Shown: one piece after another, positions 8,997 to 19,620 of the stretch
Numbering within the stretch: position 1 is the first letter of the stretch
How the letters are laid out: every line of letters starts with the position of its first letter
Origin: Candidatus Saccharimonadota bacterium
Lineage (GTDB): Bacteria; Patescibacteriota; Saccharimonadia; Saccharimonadales; UBA4665
Length of the DNA: 35,494 nucleotides
Direction of reading: 5' to 3'
Assembly: GCA_027357065.1 (NCBI GenBank)
Contig: DAHVVZ010000009.1
Span: 1 to 35,494 of the forward strand
Position numbers and translations under genes: made by a program
The notes under the pieces: generated by a model
The model's input: the letters and a program-made list of their open reading frames with translations, nothing else
Database searches by the model: none
Told to the model about the DNA's origin: nothing

Positions 8997-9767
8997 TTAG
9001 CGGCGAGTAGTCTTCTTTTTTGCAGTAGAAGTCTTCTTTTTGCCGCGCGTCGCACGAGAACTGCTAGCCGAAGAGGTGGTTACCGCCTCAGCTGCTACCA
9101 TTTTGCCGTTGCCCGTAGACTTTGAGTCAGCGAACAATAGCATGTAGAGGTTGACGCCAATAAGCGCGCCTAATACCGGACCAGCGACGTAAGTGCCCCA
9201 GCCCATAGAACCAGCAAAAGCCCAAGCGCGAACGCCTAGTGCCAACGCCGGGTTAGCGACACCGAAACCAACGCCTGTTACTGCCGCGATAATAATCGCT
9301 AGAGCGTATGAACCGCCCAACAGAAATGCCCGGCTACCGGTTTCCATTTTACGTACTGACGCAGCACCCCAAGCCAAAGCTAGCACGAATGTGCCTAAAG
9401 CCTCAGCAATTAGTACGTGCGCACTATAGTGCCCACCAATTGATGCAAAGCCGCTTCCCACTAAATAGTGGTAAACGCCATACGCCGTCCAGGCGCCTAG
9501 TACTTGGAACACGAGGTATAAAGCCGCCGTGACCGTTCCTACTTTTCTGGCCGTCCATAAGGCCAGAGTGATGGCTGGGTTCATGTGTGCGCCCGACACA
9601 TCGCCGAAGAAGTACGCTGTAGCTGCAACTGCAGCGCCTGCCGCTATGGCGACGAAGTAGGCAATGCCGATTGTAGAACGCTGAACGCTTAAATACGTTA
9701 GTGTCAATAAACCGACACCCAGGAACTCAGCTACAAATGTAGCCACCTGTTTTCTTCCAATTACCAT
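8997..9767 (-). CDS. Aquaporin-like MIP channel with basic C-terminal tail
   Basis: 256 residues with about six hydrophobic segments and both half-helix motifs of the MIP family: SGAHMNPAITL (NPA at 63-65) and GVANPALALGV (NPA at 172-174). It would pass water or small neutral solutes across the cytoplasmic membrane. The second NPA is followed by Leu, where most aquaporins and GlpF have the Arg of the aromatic/arginine filter, so selectivity may differ. Residues after ~233 form a Ser/Thr/Lys/Arg-rich tail (KKKTSTAKKKTTRR) not typical of the family. A strong Shine-Dalgarno (AAGGAGG, 8 bases before the ATG) supports this start and is unusual for this window. The terminator lies just downstream. 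Confidence 0.85.
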   Translation of the reverse strand: MVIGRKQVATFVAEFLGVGLLTLTYLSVQRSTIGIAYFVAIAAGAAVAATAYFFGDVSGAHMNPAITLALWTARKVGTVTAALYLVFQVLGAWTAYGVYHYLVGSGFASIGGHYSAHVLIAEALGTFVLALAWGAASVRKMETGSRAFLLGGSYALAIIIAAVTGVGFGVANPALALGVRAWAFAGSMGWGTYVAGPVLGALIGVNLYMLLFADSKSTGNGKMVAAEAVTTSSASSSRATRGKKKTSTAKKKTTRR

Positions 9768-9952
9768 AATTGGAACCTCCTTATATTTTATAATTCTTAG
9801 CGTACAAGGTATGATTACAAATGTAAAGGATTTAAGCTTTAGCGCATTAAATAGTTTGCCAAAAAAACTTTATTTTTACGTACTACGCGAAATGTATTTT
9901 TGTTAAAAATTGGTTTACTATTATTTATATCTAAGGCTAAATTACATTAATA

Positions 9953-10366
9953 ATGTTGTCTGATTTTAAGAAATTTATATTGCGCGGAAATGCTATTGAG
10001 CTAGCCGTGGCCTTTGTCGTCGGCGCTGCTTTTAACGGAGTAGTGCAGTCATTAGTGAAAGATTTAATCACGCCTTTAATTTCGGCAATTGGTGGCAAAC
10101 CAGATTTTTCAGCTTACTATTTTACGCTCAATCACAGCCGCTTCGCGTACGGCGATTTTATAAATAGTCTGGTCTCATTTCTAATGATTGCAGCGGCCGT
10201 TTTCTTTTTGGTAATTCACCCGCTAAATAAATTAATCGAATTTACTTCACGGCTTAAAACTCCGCCCGATCCAACTGACAAAAAATGTCCGGAATGTCTA
10301 AGTACTATTCCGATTAGCGCTACCCGCTGTGCCTTTTGTGGCGTTAAATTAAAGCCCGCTAAGTAG
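9953..10366 (+). CDS. mscL: Large-conductance mechanosensitive channel with zinc-ribbon tail
   Basis: 137 residues. The N-terminus (FKKFILRGNAIELAVAFVVG) is the conserved MscL N-terminal helix and start of TM1. The second membrane helix is SLVSFLMIAAAVFFLVI (about 72-88). The tail has two CXXC pairs (C112/C115 and C126/C129), a short zinc-ribbon-like module that, as I recall, also occurs on MscL of several other bacterial phyla. The channel releases solutes on osmotic downshock. It is divergent from the aquaporin-like gene, so two osmotic-balance channels may share the 185-base A/T-rich control region. It ends 8 bases from the end of convergent atpC, with no clear terminator between. Confidence 0.92.
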   Translation: MLSDFKKFILRGNAIELAVAFVVGAAFNGVVQSLVKDLITPLISAIGGKPDFSAYYFTLNHSRFAYGDFINSLVSFLMIAAAVFFLVIHPLNKLIEFTSRLKTPPDPTDKKCPECLSTIPISATRCAFCGVKLKPAK

Positions 10367-10374
10367 TAAAAAAA

Positions 10375-10805
10375 TTATTTCTGGCGATGTCGACGATGCA
10401 GGTTTGCGACTTGCAGGCGTACCGCACTTCGATCGATTAAGGCCTGAGCGTGCTCCAAAGAAACCTGGTCTTTAGCTTCAGCATGCATGCGCTTAGCTCT
10501 TTCAAAAGCTTTTTGAGCCTCAGCTTCATTAATGCCTTCCGCAGCGTCAGCCTCGTCAACAATGACTCGCAAATTATTATGCTCAAACTCAATTACGCCG
10601 CCGTAGGTCGCGTAGTGATCCATTTGCCGGTCCATGTCATGCGGATTCTTGCGAACGCTAATCACGCCGGTAGTTGCAACACTAATTAGAGGCATGTGAT
10701 TTGGCAAAATGCCAATCTGCCCATCCAGGGTCGGCAATAGCACCTCATAGACATCACCCTCAAACATGGTGCCGGTTAATGTCACGAGTTTGAGATGAAA
10801 CATCA

Positions 10806-10806
<1 letters not shown>
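10375..10806 (-). CDS. atpC: F1Fo ATP synthase epsilon subunit
   Basis: 143 residues. The N-terminal beta-sandwich is typical (LVTLTGTMFEGDVYEVLLPT, then GQIGILPNHMPLIS), followed by a helical C-terminal region rich in Ala, Glu and Lys. Epsilon links the gamma shaft to the c-ring and can inhibit ATP hydrolysis. It is the last gene of the operon; its start overlaps the atpD stop by one base, implying translational coupling. Confidence 0.93.
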
Positions 10807-13083
<2,277 letters not shown>

Positions 13084-13084
<1 letters not shown>

Positions 13085-14649
13085 TAGACACTCTCTTGCT
13101 TCTTTTTCTTAGTCTCAGCAACCGGCTCATAGGATGCCGCAATCGCTTTGCCGACACTTAGAATTGCTTCTTTTTGGCGCTCTTCAGGAAGCGCACCGCT
13201 ATTAATCTGCTCGATCATCTTGGAGTGCTTGGCTCTAAGCTCTCGAAGCAGCTCAGCTTCCGCCAGCTTAATCTTCTCCAAAGGCACTTTGTCTAACAGC
13301 CCAGTAGTAGTAACTAGAATTGCCGCGTACATCTCCCATAGCGCGTAAGGCGAGTACTGAGCCTGCTTTAGCAGCTCAGTTAAGCGCTGACCGCGTTCAA
13401 TACGGTTTCTGGTATCTTGATCAAGATCGGTCGAGAACTGGCTAAAGGAGGCCAATTCACGGAACTGCGCTAAGGCCAAACGTAGTCCACCGGCCACGTT
13501 CTTAATACCTTTAGTCTGAGCTGCTCCACCAACCCGGGAAACCGATAAACCAACCGATATAGCCGGACGGATCCCTTGATAGAACAAGTTTGTTTCCATG
13601 AAAATCTGACCGTCGGTAATCGAGATTACGTTAGTCGGAATGTAGGCCGAAATGTCACCGGCCTGAGTCTCGATGATTGGCAGGGCAGTTAATGAACCTC
13701 CTCCTAAATCGTCGCTCAGTTTTGCCGCCCGTTCCAGCAAGCGTGAATGCAGGTAAAAAACATCACCTGGGTAAGCTTCTCGTCCTGGTGGACGGCGCAA
13801 CAAAAGACTCATCTGCCGATAAGCAACAGCATGCTTGGATAAGTCATCATAAATTACCAAAGCGTGGGCTGAATTATCACGGTAGTACTCGCCCATGGCG
13901 CAGCCGGCATAAGGAGCCAAATACAGCAGCGCAGCTGGATCAGCAGGGGAGGTTGCAACGACAATCGTCTGTTCCATTACACCCTCACGTTTCAGTCTAT
14001 CTACTAAACGGGCGACTTTGCTCAACTTCTGACCAATGGCCACGTAAACGTTAATAACTCCGGTCTTTTGACGTTTTTGGTTAATCATCGTATCGACGAC
14101 AATAGCCGTTTTACCGGTCTGGCGATCGCCAATAATTAGCTCTCGCTGGCCACGTCCAATCGGGATCATCGCGTCAATGGCCATGATTCCAGTCATTAAC
14201 GGCTCATGAACGCTCTTACGATCAAGTACTCCAGGGGCCCGGCGTTCTACCCGGGCAGTCTGCTTGGTCTTAATCGGCTCACCGCCATCTAGCGGTCGAC
14301 CAAGCGGGTCAACCACCCGGCCAACTAATTCTGGGCCGACAGGTACTTCAAGCACCTTGCCGCTAAGTGAAGCCTTTGCGCCAGCCTTAACTTCGGTATC
14401 CTCGCCTAGAAGCACCGCGCCAATCTCGTCATCGCCCAAATTAAAAGCGAAAGCTGTAACTGGTTTACCGCTTAGGCCTTCAATATCTATCATTTCACTA
14501 AAGCCACAACGTCTAAGACCATAAATCCAGGCAATACCGTCACCAACCCGGGTGACAATACCGGCCTCTTCTATCTCCGGACGAGTTTTCAGCTCACTAA
14601 TTGCCCGGCGAATGTCTGAACTTAAATTTTGAATTGAAATCTCAGCCAC
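13084..14649 (-). CDS. atpA: F1Fo ATP synthase alpha subunit
   Basis: 521 residues. The N-terminus contacts delta ([18 protein letters not shown]). The non-catalytic nucleotide site is GDRQTGKTA near 171-179, and the conserved [21 protein letters not shown] follows. A Lys-rich extension (TKKKKQESV) closes the protein. It is part of the catalytic head. It overlaps atpH upstream and atpG downstream by one base each, the tight packing expected in a reduced genome. Confidence 0.97.
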
Positions 14650-15053
14650 TATTCTTCCTTTCCGTTAGTCATTAATTGTTTAAAGCGATTTAATTTACCC
14701 CTTAGAGTTAGATCTAACTGGGCGTTAGCAAACTCCAGCCGGACACCACCAATCAACGAAGAGTCATGCTTAGGGCTGACTATAACTTCGCGAGCTTTAG
14801 GATAGTGGACTAAAACCTGGCGCTTAATATCTTCTACGGCACGCGGATCAAGTTCATGAGCACTCACGGCAATCACTTCAACCACTCCGTGCTGGGCTCG
14901 GTCCTCCATGCAATCACGCATCAGTGAATCCAATTCATTGCTGCGCCGCTCACTCAGTAAATAGGCCGCAACTTCGTTAGCCAGCTTGTCGATGGGAGTT
15001 GTAAAGCTCAGCTCGGAAATAGCCGAGGCGATCTGTCTGCGCGCTACCTTCAT
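14649..15053 (-). CDS. atpH: F1Fo ATP synthase delta subunit (short)
   Basis: 134 residues, against about 175-180 in most bacteria. Recognised by its place between atpF and atpA and by the C-terminal motif with [13 protein letters not shown], equivalent to the D-x-x-L-x-G-G-x delta/OSCP signature. The N-terminal helical domain is present but shortened. It joins the b-stalk to the head. It overlaps atpF by 4 bases (ATGA) and atpA by one. Confidence 0.9.
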   Translation of the reverse strand: MKVARRQIASAISELSFTTPIDKLANEVAAYLLSERRSNELDSLMRDCMEDRAQHGVVEVIAVSAHELDPRAVEDIKRQVLVHYPKAREVIVSPKHDSSLIGGVRLEFANAQLDLTLRGKLNRFKQLMTNGKEE

Positions 15054-15580
15054 GTTTTAATCTGCTCCTTTAGGGCACGATTAATAAGCTCCGAATCCTT
15101 ACTCGAATCTACTTTTTCGCCAATTACAGCCTCAGTAGCATCTGTAACTAGGCCGGTTAGCTGACCTTCCAGCTTGCGCCAGGCCCGCTTGGTTTCCAGC
15201 AAGCCGCGATCGGCGGCGTCCTTAATAATTACCTCAGCCTTCACTCTGGCCTGATCTTCGGCCTCATGCACCATCTGTCTAGCGGTTGCCGATGCCTCAG
15301 AAAGTATCTTATCCGCTTTTTGACGAGTCTGCGTTAGGGTATGGTTCACCTTGGCTTCCAACTCATCCTTTTCTTTTTGCATCTGTTCGCCCAAAGTAAC
15401 ACCTTTTTCAATCGCCTCGCGCCGCTCATTAAGAACCTTCATGATTGGCTTAAAAGCCCACTTGCGAAGAATCAGTAGGGCGATAACAAAGGTAATTAAC
15501 TGAATTACAAAAGCAGACGCACTCAGCCCTAAGGCTCCTAGTCCAGTCGAACTGCCGAAGTTTTGTACCAATCCTATCAT
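15050..15580 (-). CDS. atpF: F1Fo ATP synthase b subunit
   Basis: 176 residues. One N-terminal membrane segment (ASAFVIQLITFVIALLILRK) is followed by the conserved start of the cytoplasmic helix (FKPIMKVLNERREAIEKG) and a long charged coiled-coil. This is the peripheral stalk. It lies between atpE and atpH with a 4-base overlap into atpH. Only one b-type gene is present, so a homodimer is expected. Confidence 0.93.
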   Translation of the reverse strand: MIGLVQNFGSSTGLGALGLSASAFVIQLITFVIALLILRKWAFKPIMKVLNERREAIEKGVTLGEQMQKEKDELEAKVNHTLTQTRQKADKILSEASATARQMVHEAEDQARVKAEVIIKDAADRGLLETKRAWRKLEGQLTGLVTDATEAVIGEKVDSSKDSELINRALKEQIKT

Positions 15581-15622
15581 TTTCTACTCTTCTATCTCTG
15601 TCCTTGATTATTATTAATACCC

Positions 15623-15862
15623 TTAAGCAATAAAGAACACTGAAGCAAATGCCAAAAGGGCATAAAGCTCAATGATCGCCACGAACACTAGAGCCTGTCC
15701 TAATAGTTTAGACTCCGGATTACGTCCGGTTGCTTGCAAGTAGCTACCGCCGACTACACCCATTCCAATGCTTGGCCCAATAAAGCCGCCGCCGATCATC
15801 AGCCCCTTGGCGATAGTCTGCATTGCTTGCGGTTGCGTTAATGTTGCTAGAATCGTTACCAT
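15623..15862 (-). CDS. atpE: F1Fo ATP synthase c subunit, H+ type
   Basis: 79 residues forming two membrane helices. The first is glycine-rich (GGGFIGPSIGMGVVGG), the loop is ATGRNPE, and the second helix carries the ion-binding Glu65 (VAIIELYALLAF). The residues that accompany Na+ binding in known Na+ rings (Gln in helix 1, Ser/Thr after the Glu) are replaced by Met and Leu-Tyr, so proton binding is more likely. The c-ring couples ion flow to rotation. Confidence 0.93.
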   Translation of the reverse strand: MVTILATLTQPQAMQTIAKGLMIGGGFIGPSIGMGVVGGSYLQATGRNPESKLLGQALVFVAIIELYALLAFASVFFIA

Positions 15863-15922
15863 ACTTTCTCTCTTCTCCTTTAAATTGATTTAATTAACAA
15901 CTAATTTCACCCACCCTTATTT

Positions 15923-16762
15923 TCAAGCGTTCGCCTTAATTCTTTCAGGAAGCGCGGTCTCGGTCAAGCCGTCTTCAGTCTTAGCGTGTGCTGAACCATG
16001 GTTAACTGCAATCGCCAGATACATCGTGCCTAAAAGCACAAAAATAAAGGCCTGCAGAACATCGTCAAACAAATCAAGCAGGTAAAATGGGGCGGCCGTA
16101 AACGGAGCGATAACGTGCCCCAGCCAAGCAAAAACAACTACGATAATTTCAACGATCGATATATTTAAGAAAAGACGCAACGACAGGCTTATTACTCTTG
16201 TCAGGTCGGTCACCATCTCAATTAAGCCTAGGAAAATATAAAACGGATTTTTTAAACTGCCGACAAAAAAGTGGCTAAAGTATCCCTTTAATCCAACTTC
16301 GCGAATCGAGCTAGAGTACACCAGGCCCATCGTAATGACCGCCATCGCAAGAGTCGCGTTAAAGTCGGCTGTCAGCGGCCTAAGTAAGGCCGTGCCGTTA
16401 TAGGTGATAGGATCGCCAATACCCGGAATCAAACCCAGTAGGTTGTTAAATAAAATGAAAAAGAATAAGGGCACAAAGTAGAGCACGTACTTTTGAGCTC
16501 TGGCCTTCTCGTCAAAAGCGTCCTCAACGGTTCCGCCAATATACTCAGCAATCACTTCAATGAACTGGATAATACCGCCTTTGGGCTTAACCGTAATCCG
16601 ATGCGCTACCCAAATAAAGAGTACGATCATTACCAGTGTGCCAATCCAGCCAAATAAGACGGAATTGGTAATTGTTAGGTGCCAGATATGAAACAGACCT
16701 TGTGGTGCAATATGCACCGCCGGACCACTAGAGGCAAACACATGACTTAACCCAAATCTCAC
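15923..16762 (-). CDS. atpB: F1Fo ATP synthase a subunit
   Basis: 279 residues with several hydrophobic segments. The essential Arg is in SLSLRLFLN (R196). Other landmarks are FFILFNNLLGLIPG, which is conserved before the third helix, and an N-terminal HIWHLTITNSVLFGW. It forms the two ion half-channels beside the c-ring. The start overlaps the atpI-like stop by 4 bases (ATGA). A short charged tail ends the protein. Confidence 0.95.
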   Translation of the reverse strand: MRFGLSHVFASSGPAVHIAPQGLFHIWHLTITNSVLFGWIGTLVMIVLFIWVAHRITVKPKGGIIQFIEVIAEYIGGTVEDAFDEKARAQKYVLYFVPLFFFILFNNLLGLIPGIGDPITYNGTALLRPLTADFNATLAMAVITMGLVYSSSIREVGLKGYFSHFFVGSLKNPFYIFLGLIEMVTDLTRVISLSLRLFLNISIVEIIVVVFAWLGHVIAPFTAAPFYLLDLFDDVLQAFIFVLLGTMYLAIAVNHGSAHAKTEDGLTETALPERIKANA

Positions 16763-17058
16763 TTCTTCTCCTTAGGATTACTCAGACTAAAATTTCCATA
16801 TGCCGCAAGCATCCGCTTAATGACCAGGTAGGTGCCGAACATCGCAATAATAAAGCCGCTAATTGTCAGCCAAGGGGTCGTGTGCCAGTGCTTATCTAGC
16901 TCGACGCCGCCAATGATTGGCACTAGTACGACAATTGCCATTTGCCAGCTCATATCTAAAACAGCGCCCAAAAACAAGCTCATGGCCGTCTTTCTAGTAC
17001 GCTCTTCTTGCGCCTGATCTACTTTGGCCGGTTGCTTACCGGTCATCTCGCTCGACAT
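16759..17058 (-). CDS. AtpI-like membrane protein, first gene of the ATP synthase operon
   Basis: 99 residues. A charged N-terminus of about 25 residues is followed by two hydrophobic helices (SWQMAIVVLVPIIGGVELD and LTISGFIIAMFGTYLVI), the layout of the AtpI/ATPase gene1 family that aids c-ring assembly or Mg2+ handling. The position before atpB supports this. Sequence similarity is weak, so the name rests on layout and context. A promoter ends 7 bases before its ATG. Confidence 0.75.
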   Translation of the reverse strand: MSSEMTGKQPAKVDQAQEERTRKTAMSLFLGAVLDMSWQMAIVVLVPIIGGVELDKHWHTTPWLTISGFIIAMFGTYLVIKRMLAAYGNFSLSNPKEKK

Positions 17059-17065
17059 TTCTTAA

Positions 17066-17095
17066 ATTGTAACAGATATCCGCTAAACGTTACAA
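17066..17095 (-). promoter_or_regulatory. Promoter of the ATP synthase operon
   Basis: On the minus strand TTGTAA (17095-17090) and TACAAT (17071-17066) are 18 bases apart. Only 7 bases separate the -10 box from the atpI-like ATG at 17058, so transcription would begin at or beside the start codon (leaderless mRNA). Confidence 0.6.
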
Positions 17096-17139
17096 AATAA
17101 TAGCTTTCTTTAGTCCTTCAGCAAAAATTCAATTTTATG

Positions 17140-17145
17140 TATAAT
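17140..17145 (+). promoter_or_regulatory. -10 box of the glutaredoxin-like gene
   Basis: TATAAT ends 10 bases before the ATG at 17156 and no Shine-Dalgarno is present, again implying a leaderless or almost leaderless mRNA. Confidence 0.5.
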
Positions 17146-17155
17146 ATTACTTGCT

Positions 17156-17419
17156 ATGGCAGACGATAAAGATAAGACAGTTACAATTTACACAGCTACT
17201 TGGTGTGCCTTTTGCCACGCTGCAAAGCAATACCTGGATCAAAAAGGCATTAAGTATACTGATTTAGATGTTGAGAGCGATCCGGCTAACGGAACAGCCG
17301 CCGTTGAAAAAAGTGGCCAGCGCGGTATACCTGTATTAGATATCGGCGGTGACATCATTATTGGATTCGATCGACCACGAATTGACTCAGCTCTTGCGGC
17401 ACACGGTTTAGCAGCCTGA
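17156..17419 (+). CDS. Glutaredoxin-like thiol-disulfide protein
   Basis: 87 residues with a thioredoxin-fold layout. The active site is TWCAFC (C17, C20), and the cis-Pro motif is RGIPVLDIGG, as in NrdH/glutaredoxin family proteins. It would reduce disulfides, for instance in ribonucleotide reductase or metabolic enzymes. The CAFC dipeptide is not the classical CPYC, so the true reductant (glutathione, thioredoxin reductase or another thiol) is unclear. It is divergent from the ATP synthase operon. Confidence 0.85.
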   Translation: MADDKDKTVTIYTATWCAFCHAAKQYLDQKGIKYTDLDVESDPANGTAAVEKSGQRGIPVLDIGGDIIIGFDRPRIDSALAAHGLAA

Positions 17420-17495
17420 TTCTCGATACTTAGTTAGAATTTCAACAGAACCTCTAGATGGTGGAGTGTTAGTATGCAGCTACTAAGGAGGGCAG

Positions 17496-17996
17496 ATGTC
17501 TAGCGAGAATAACTTTGAGGTAAAATTTACGACCGGCGCGGTATTGAAAGTACTGAAAGAGACTCCGGAAGCTGCCGAGTTGGCACTCGATGAACTTAGG
17601 CGTGACCCGATGAACGTTGAAGACAACGAACGTTTAAATGAGGTCGAACAAAACCACGGTACCGACGTATTGGAGTACTATAACTTTTTCTTTCAGGTCA
17701 TAAATGATTCTCGAGCTTTCTTTGAAATCGATTTTGAACCTAGCGTAGACGATGCCGTTGCTAGAGATACTACTCAAAAAGGCGTTGAAGCGGAGATTAT
17801 TAGCAAATTTAACAGCCAAAACTTCAGTGAGGACTTAACTCCGGCAATTGTCATTTCCCGCTCTAAACGAGCCCATATGCTCATGTGGGTCGCAAGATTA
17901 GAAATTGAAGCTAAGTTAAAGAACCCTGGAGTTAATCCAAAGCCAAGCGAGGCGGAAGAGAAAGCCGAAGATTTAGAGCTAGTAGTGCGGCAGTAG
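17496..17996 (+). CDS. Acidic protein of unknown function
   Basis: 166 residues, family not recognised. It is rich in Glu and Asp, with no signal peptide or membrane segment. The middle (VLEYYNFFFQVINDSRAFFE) is aromatic and the C-terminus is charged. A strong Shine-Dalgarno (AAGGAGG, 5 bases before the ATG) supports the start and makes it one of few leadered genes here. It lies between the glutaredoxin and cobalamin adenosyltransferase-like genes. No function is proposed. Confidence 0.75.
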   Translation: MSSENNFEVKFTTGAVLKVLKETPEAAELALDELRRDPMNVEDNERLNEVEQNHGTDVLEYYNFFFQVINDSRAFFEIDFEPSVDDAVARDTTQKGVEAEIISKFNSQNFSEDLTPAIVISRSKRAHMLMWVARLEIEAKLKNPGVNPKPSEAEEKAEDLELVVRQ

Positions 17997-18031
17997 TTAC
18001 CCGCTCAGCGTATAATGCCCAGTAACAAACT

Positions 18032-18601
18032 ATGGCATTTGAGGGATACAAAACCAAAGACTCGGTAGTCGTCGTGTTTACCGGCGAAGGCAAGGGAAAG
18101 ACCAGCGCTTCAGTCGGCCTAATGGCCAGAGCTTTGGGCAATGATTGGCGAGTGGCCTTCATTCAATTTATTAAGCACTGGGAAGTTAGCGAGCACAGCT
18201 TTATCAGACAAATCCAGCCACTCTATGGAAATAAGTTATTTTTCTATAAGGGTGGCCGCGGTTTTTATAACGCCAAGGATCTGAGCGCTAAAGACGTAAC
18301 CCCGGAAGAACATCGGCTGGCCGCCGAACTAACACTTGAAACCGCCATAAAATGCGCAAGCTCCGGCGACTACGATTTAGTAATCTGCGATGAGATCAAT
18401 AACGCCGTGAACGATGGTTTACTTAAAATTAGTGACCTTAAGCAATTAATAACCAAGCGCCATCCTAAAACCAGTCTTTGTCTAACCGGACGCAACTTTA
18501 AACCTGAGCTGCTGAAGCTTGTAGACATTGCAACTGAAATGAAAAAGATAACCCATCATTTTGACAAACACTATCTAGCCAACAAAGGTATAGATTATTA
18601 A
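18032..18601 (+). CDS. Cob(I)alamin adenosyltransferase-like P-loop protein (CobA/BtuR family)
   Basis: 189 residues. P-loop FTGEGKGKTSA (16-26), Walker-B-like YDLVICDEINNAVNDG, then LTGRN and a C-terminal ITHHFDKHYLANKGIDY. These match the order of motifs in CobA/BtuR/CobO ATP:corrinoid adenosyltransferases, which make adenosylcobalamin. A cobalamin pathway is not evident here. Such a protein may recycle imported corrinoid for a B12-dependent enzyme, or may have another role. TATAAT lies at 18011-18016, giving a leader of only about 9 bases. Confidence 0.8.
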   Translation: MAFEGYKTKDSVVVVFTGEGKGKTSASVGLMARALGNDWRVAFIQFIKHWEVSEHSFIRQIQPLYGNKLFFYKGGRGFYNAKDLSAKDVTPEEHRLAAELTLETAIKCASSGDYDLVICDEINNAVNDGLLKISDLKQLITKRHPKTSLCLTGRNFKPELLKLVDIATEMKKITHHFDKHYLANKGIDY

Positions 18602-18660
18602 GTCGGGTAATGCTAAGCTTCACTAGAAGATAAGAGACAACTCGTTTTGTCAAGCAGCGC

Positions 18661-19620
18661 ATGGTTGAGGATTTAAGCAAAGTACGGCACGCCACAGCTC
18701 TAATCAATCCGGTTAGCAGCTCTAAAAGACGTGGCCAAAAACGGCTGCAGCGCTTAATCGAAGTTTCGCCCTTCGAAATCTCTCCCGTCACAACCTCCAA
18801 GGACGACGCGACCACCAAAGAACTCATTCGCGCCTCTTTAGAGAACAGCGACTTGTTGTTAATCATATCTGGAGACGGCACGTTTAATACCGTAGTACGG
18901 ACCATAATTTCCAACAATCTATCTGAAAAAGCCAAAACCACTCCAATTTGGAGTTTAGGCGGCGGTAATGCTGAAGACGGTACTAAAGCAACGCACAGTA
19001 AGCTGTCCTTACGCCATCCGGAAATGGCTCTAAACAACGGCCGGATTGTCGAAACCCGTCCGATTCGTTTCGATATAACCCTCCCGAATGATGAGCACGA
19101 GATGTATCCGGCGGCCTTTTATGCCACCCTTGGCGCTTCCGCCTTGGTAGCCAGCAATGAATTTTTAAACCGTGAGACATACCGTCGCAGCTTACTAGCT
19201 AAATTTACGCTCAGTCGCTCCTTAAGCGAGCTGCCGATAGGGATTTACGGCTTGCTCAGCTCGCCGCGCAGTTTAATCCGTTCCGAAAATGGTACTCAGG
19301 AACTCTATGATTTTGGCTATGTTAATACCCGAATCATGGCCAAGTATCTACGCTTCCCAACCGATCTAACCAAGGCGGAGCTCTTCCGTTATCAGGTCCC
19401 TACACAGCACGACTTGTTGCGCCATATCTCAAAAAGTGTAATCTGCGGCCAACCAGGCGGTGAATACATAAGCCAAGATCAAGAAGATTCATTTGTCGTT
19501 GAGCAGGACATTCTGGCTCAGTTTGATGGTGAAGCCAGAAAAATTCCTGCGCAAAGCCAGATACGCGTCAGTATTCATGATCAGCCATTGCACTTAGTGG
19601 TCACTAAACCCAATCTTTAA
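18661..19620 (+). CDS. Diacylglycerol kinase / LCB5-type lipid kinase-like protein
   Basis: 319 residues. The N-terminal half has the DAGK catalytic pattern: ATALINPVSS at the start, SGDGTFNTVV (the GGDGT motif with Ser for the first Gly), then a Gly-rich turn SLGGGNAEDGTKATH. The C-terminal half fits the beta-sandwich of the YegS/DgkB type. It would phosphorylate a lipid, such as diacylglycerol, with ATP. No promoter or Shine-Dalgarno is clear, so the start is uncertain. Its last 4 bases overlap the end of the convergent glycosyltransferase gene. Confidence 0.72.
   Translation: MVEDLSKVRHATALINPVSSSKRRGQKRLQRLIEVSPFEISPVTTSKDDATTKELIRASLENSDLLLIISGDGTFNTVVRTIISNNLSEKAKTTPIWSLGGGNAEDGTKATHSKLSLRHPEMALNNGRIVETRPIRFDITLPNDEHEMYPAAFYATLGASALVASNEFLNRETYRRSLLAKFTLSRSLSELPIGIYGLLSSPRSLIRSENGTQELYDFGYVNTRIMAKYLRFPTDLTKAELFRYQVPTQHDLLRHISKSVICGQPGGEYISQDQEDSFVVEQDILAQFDGEARKIPAQSQIRVSIHDQPLHLVVTKPNL

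Noticed and set aside
15623-15862. Na+-specific c-ring
   Set aside because: The helix 1 Gln and the Ser/Thr after the ion-binding Glu, found in known Na+ rings, are absent.
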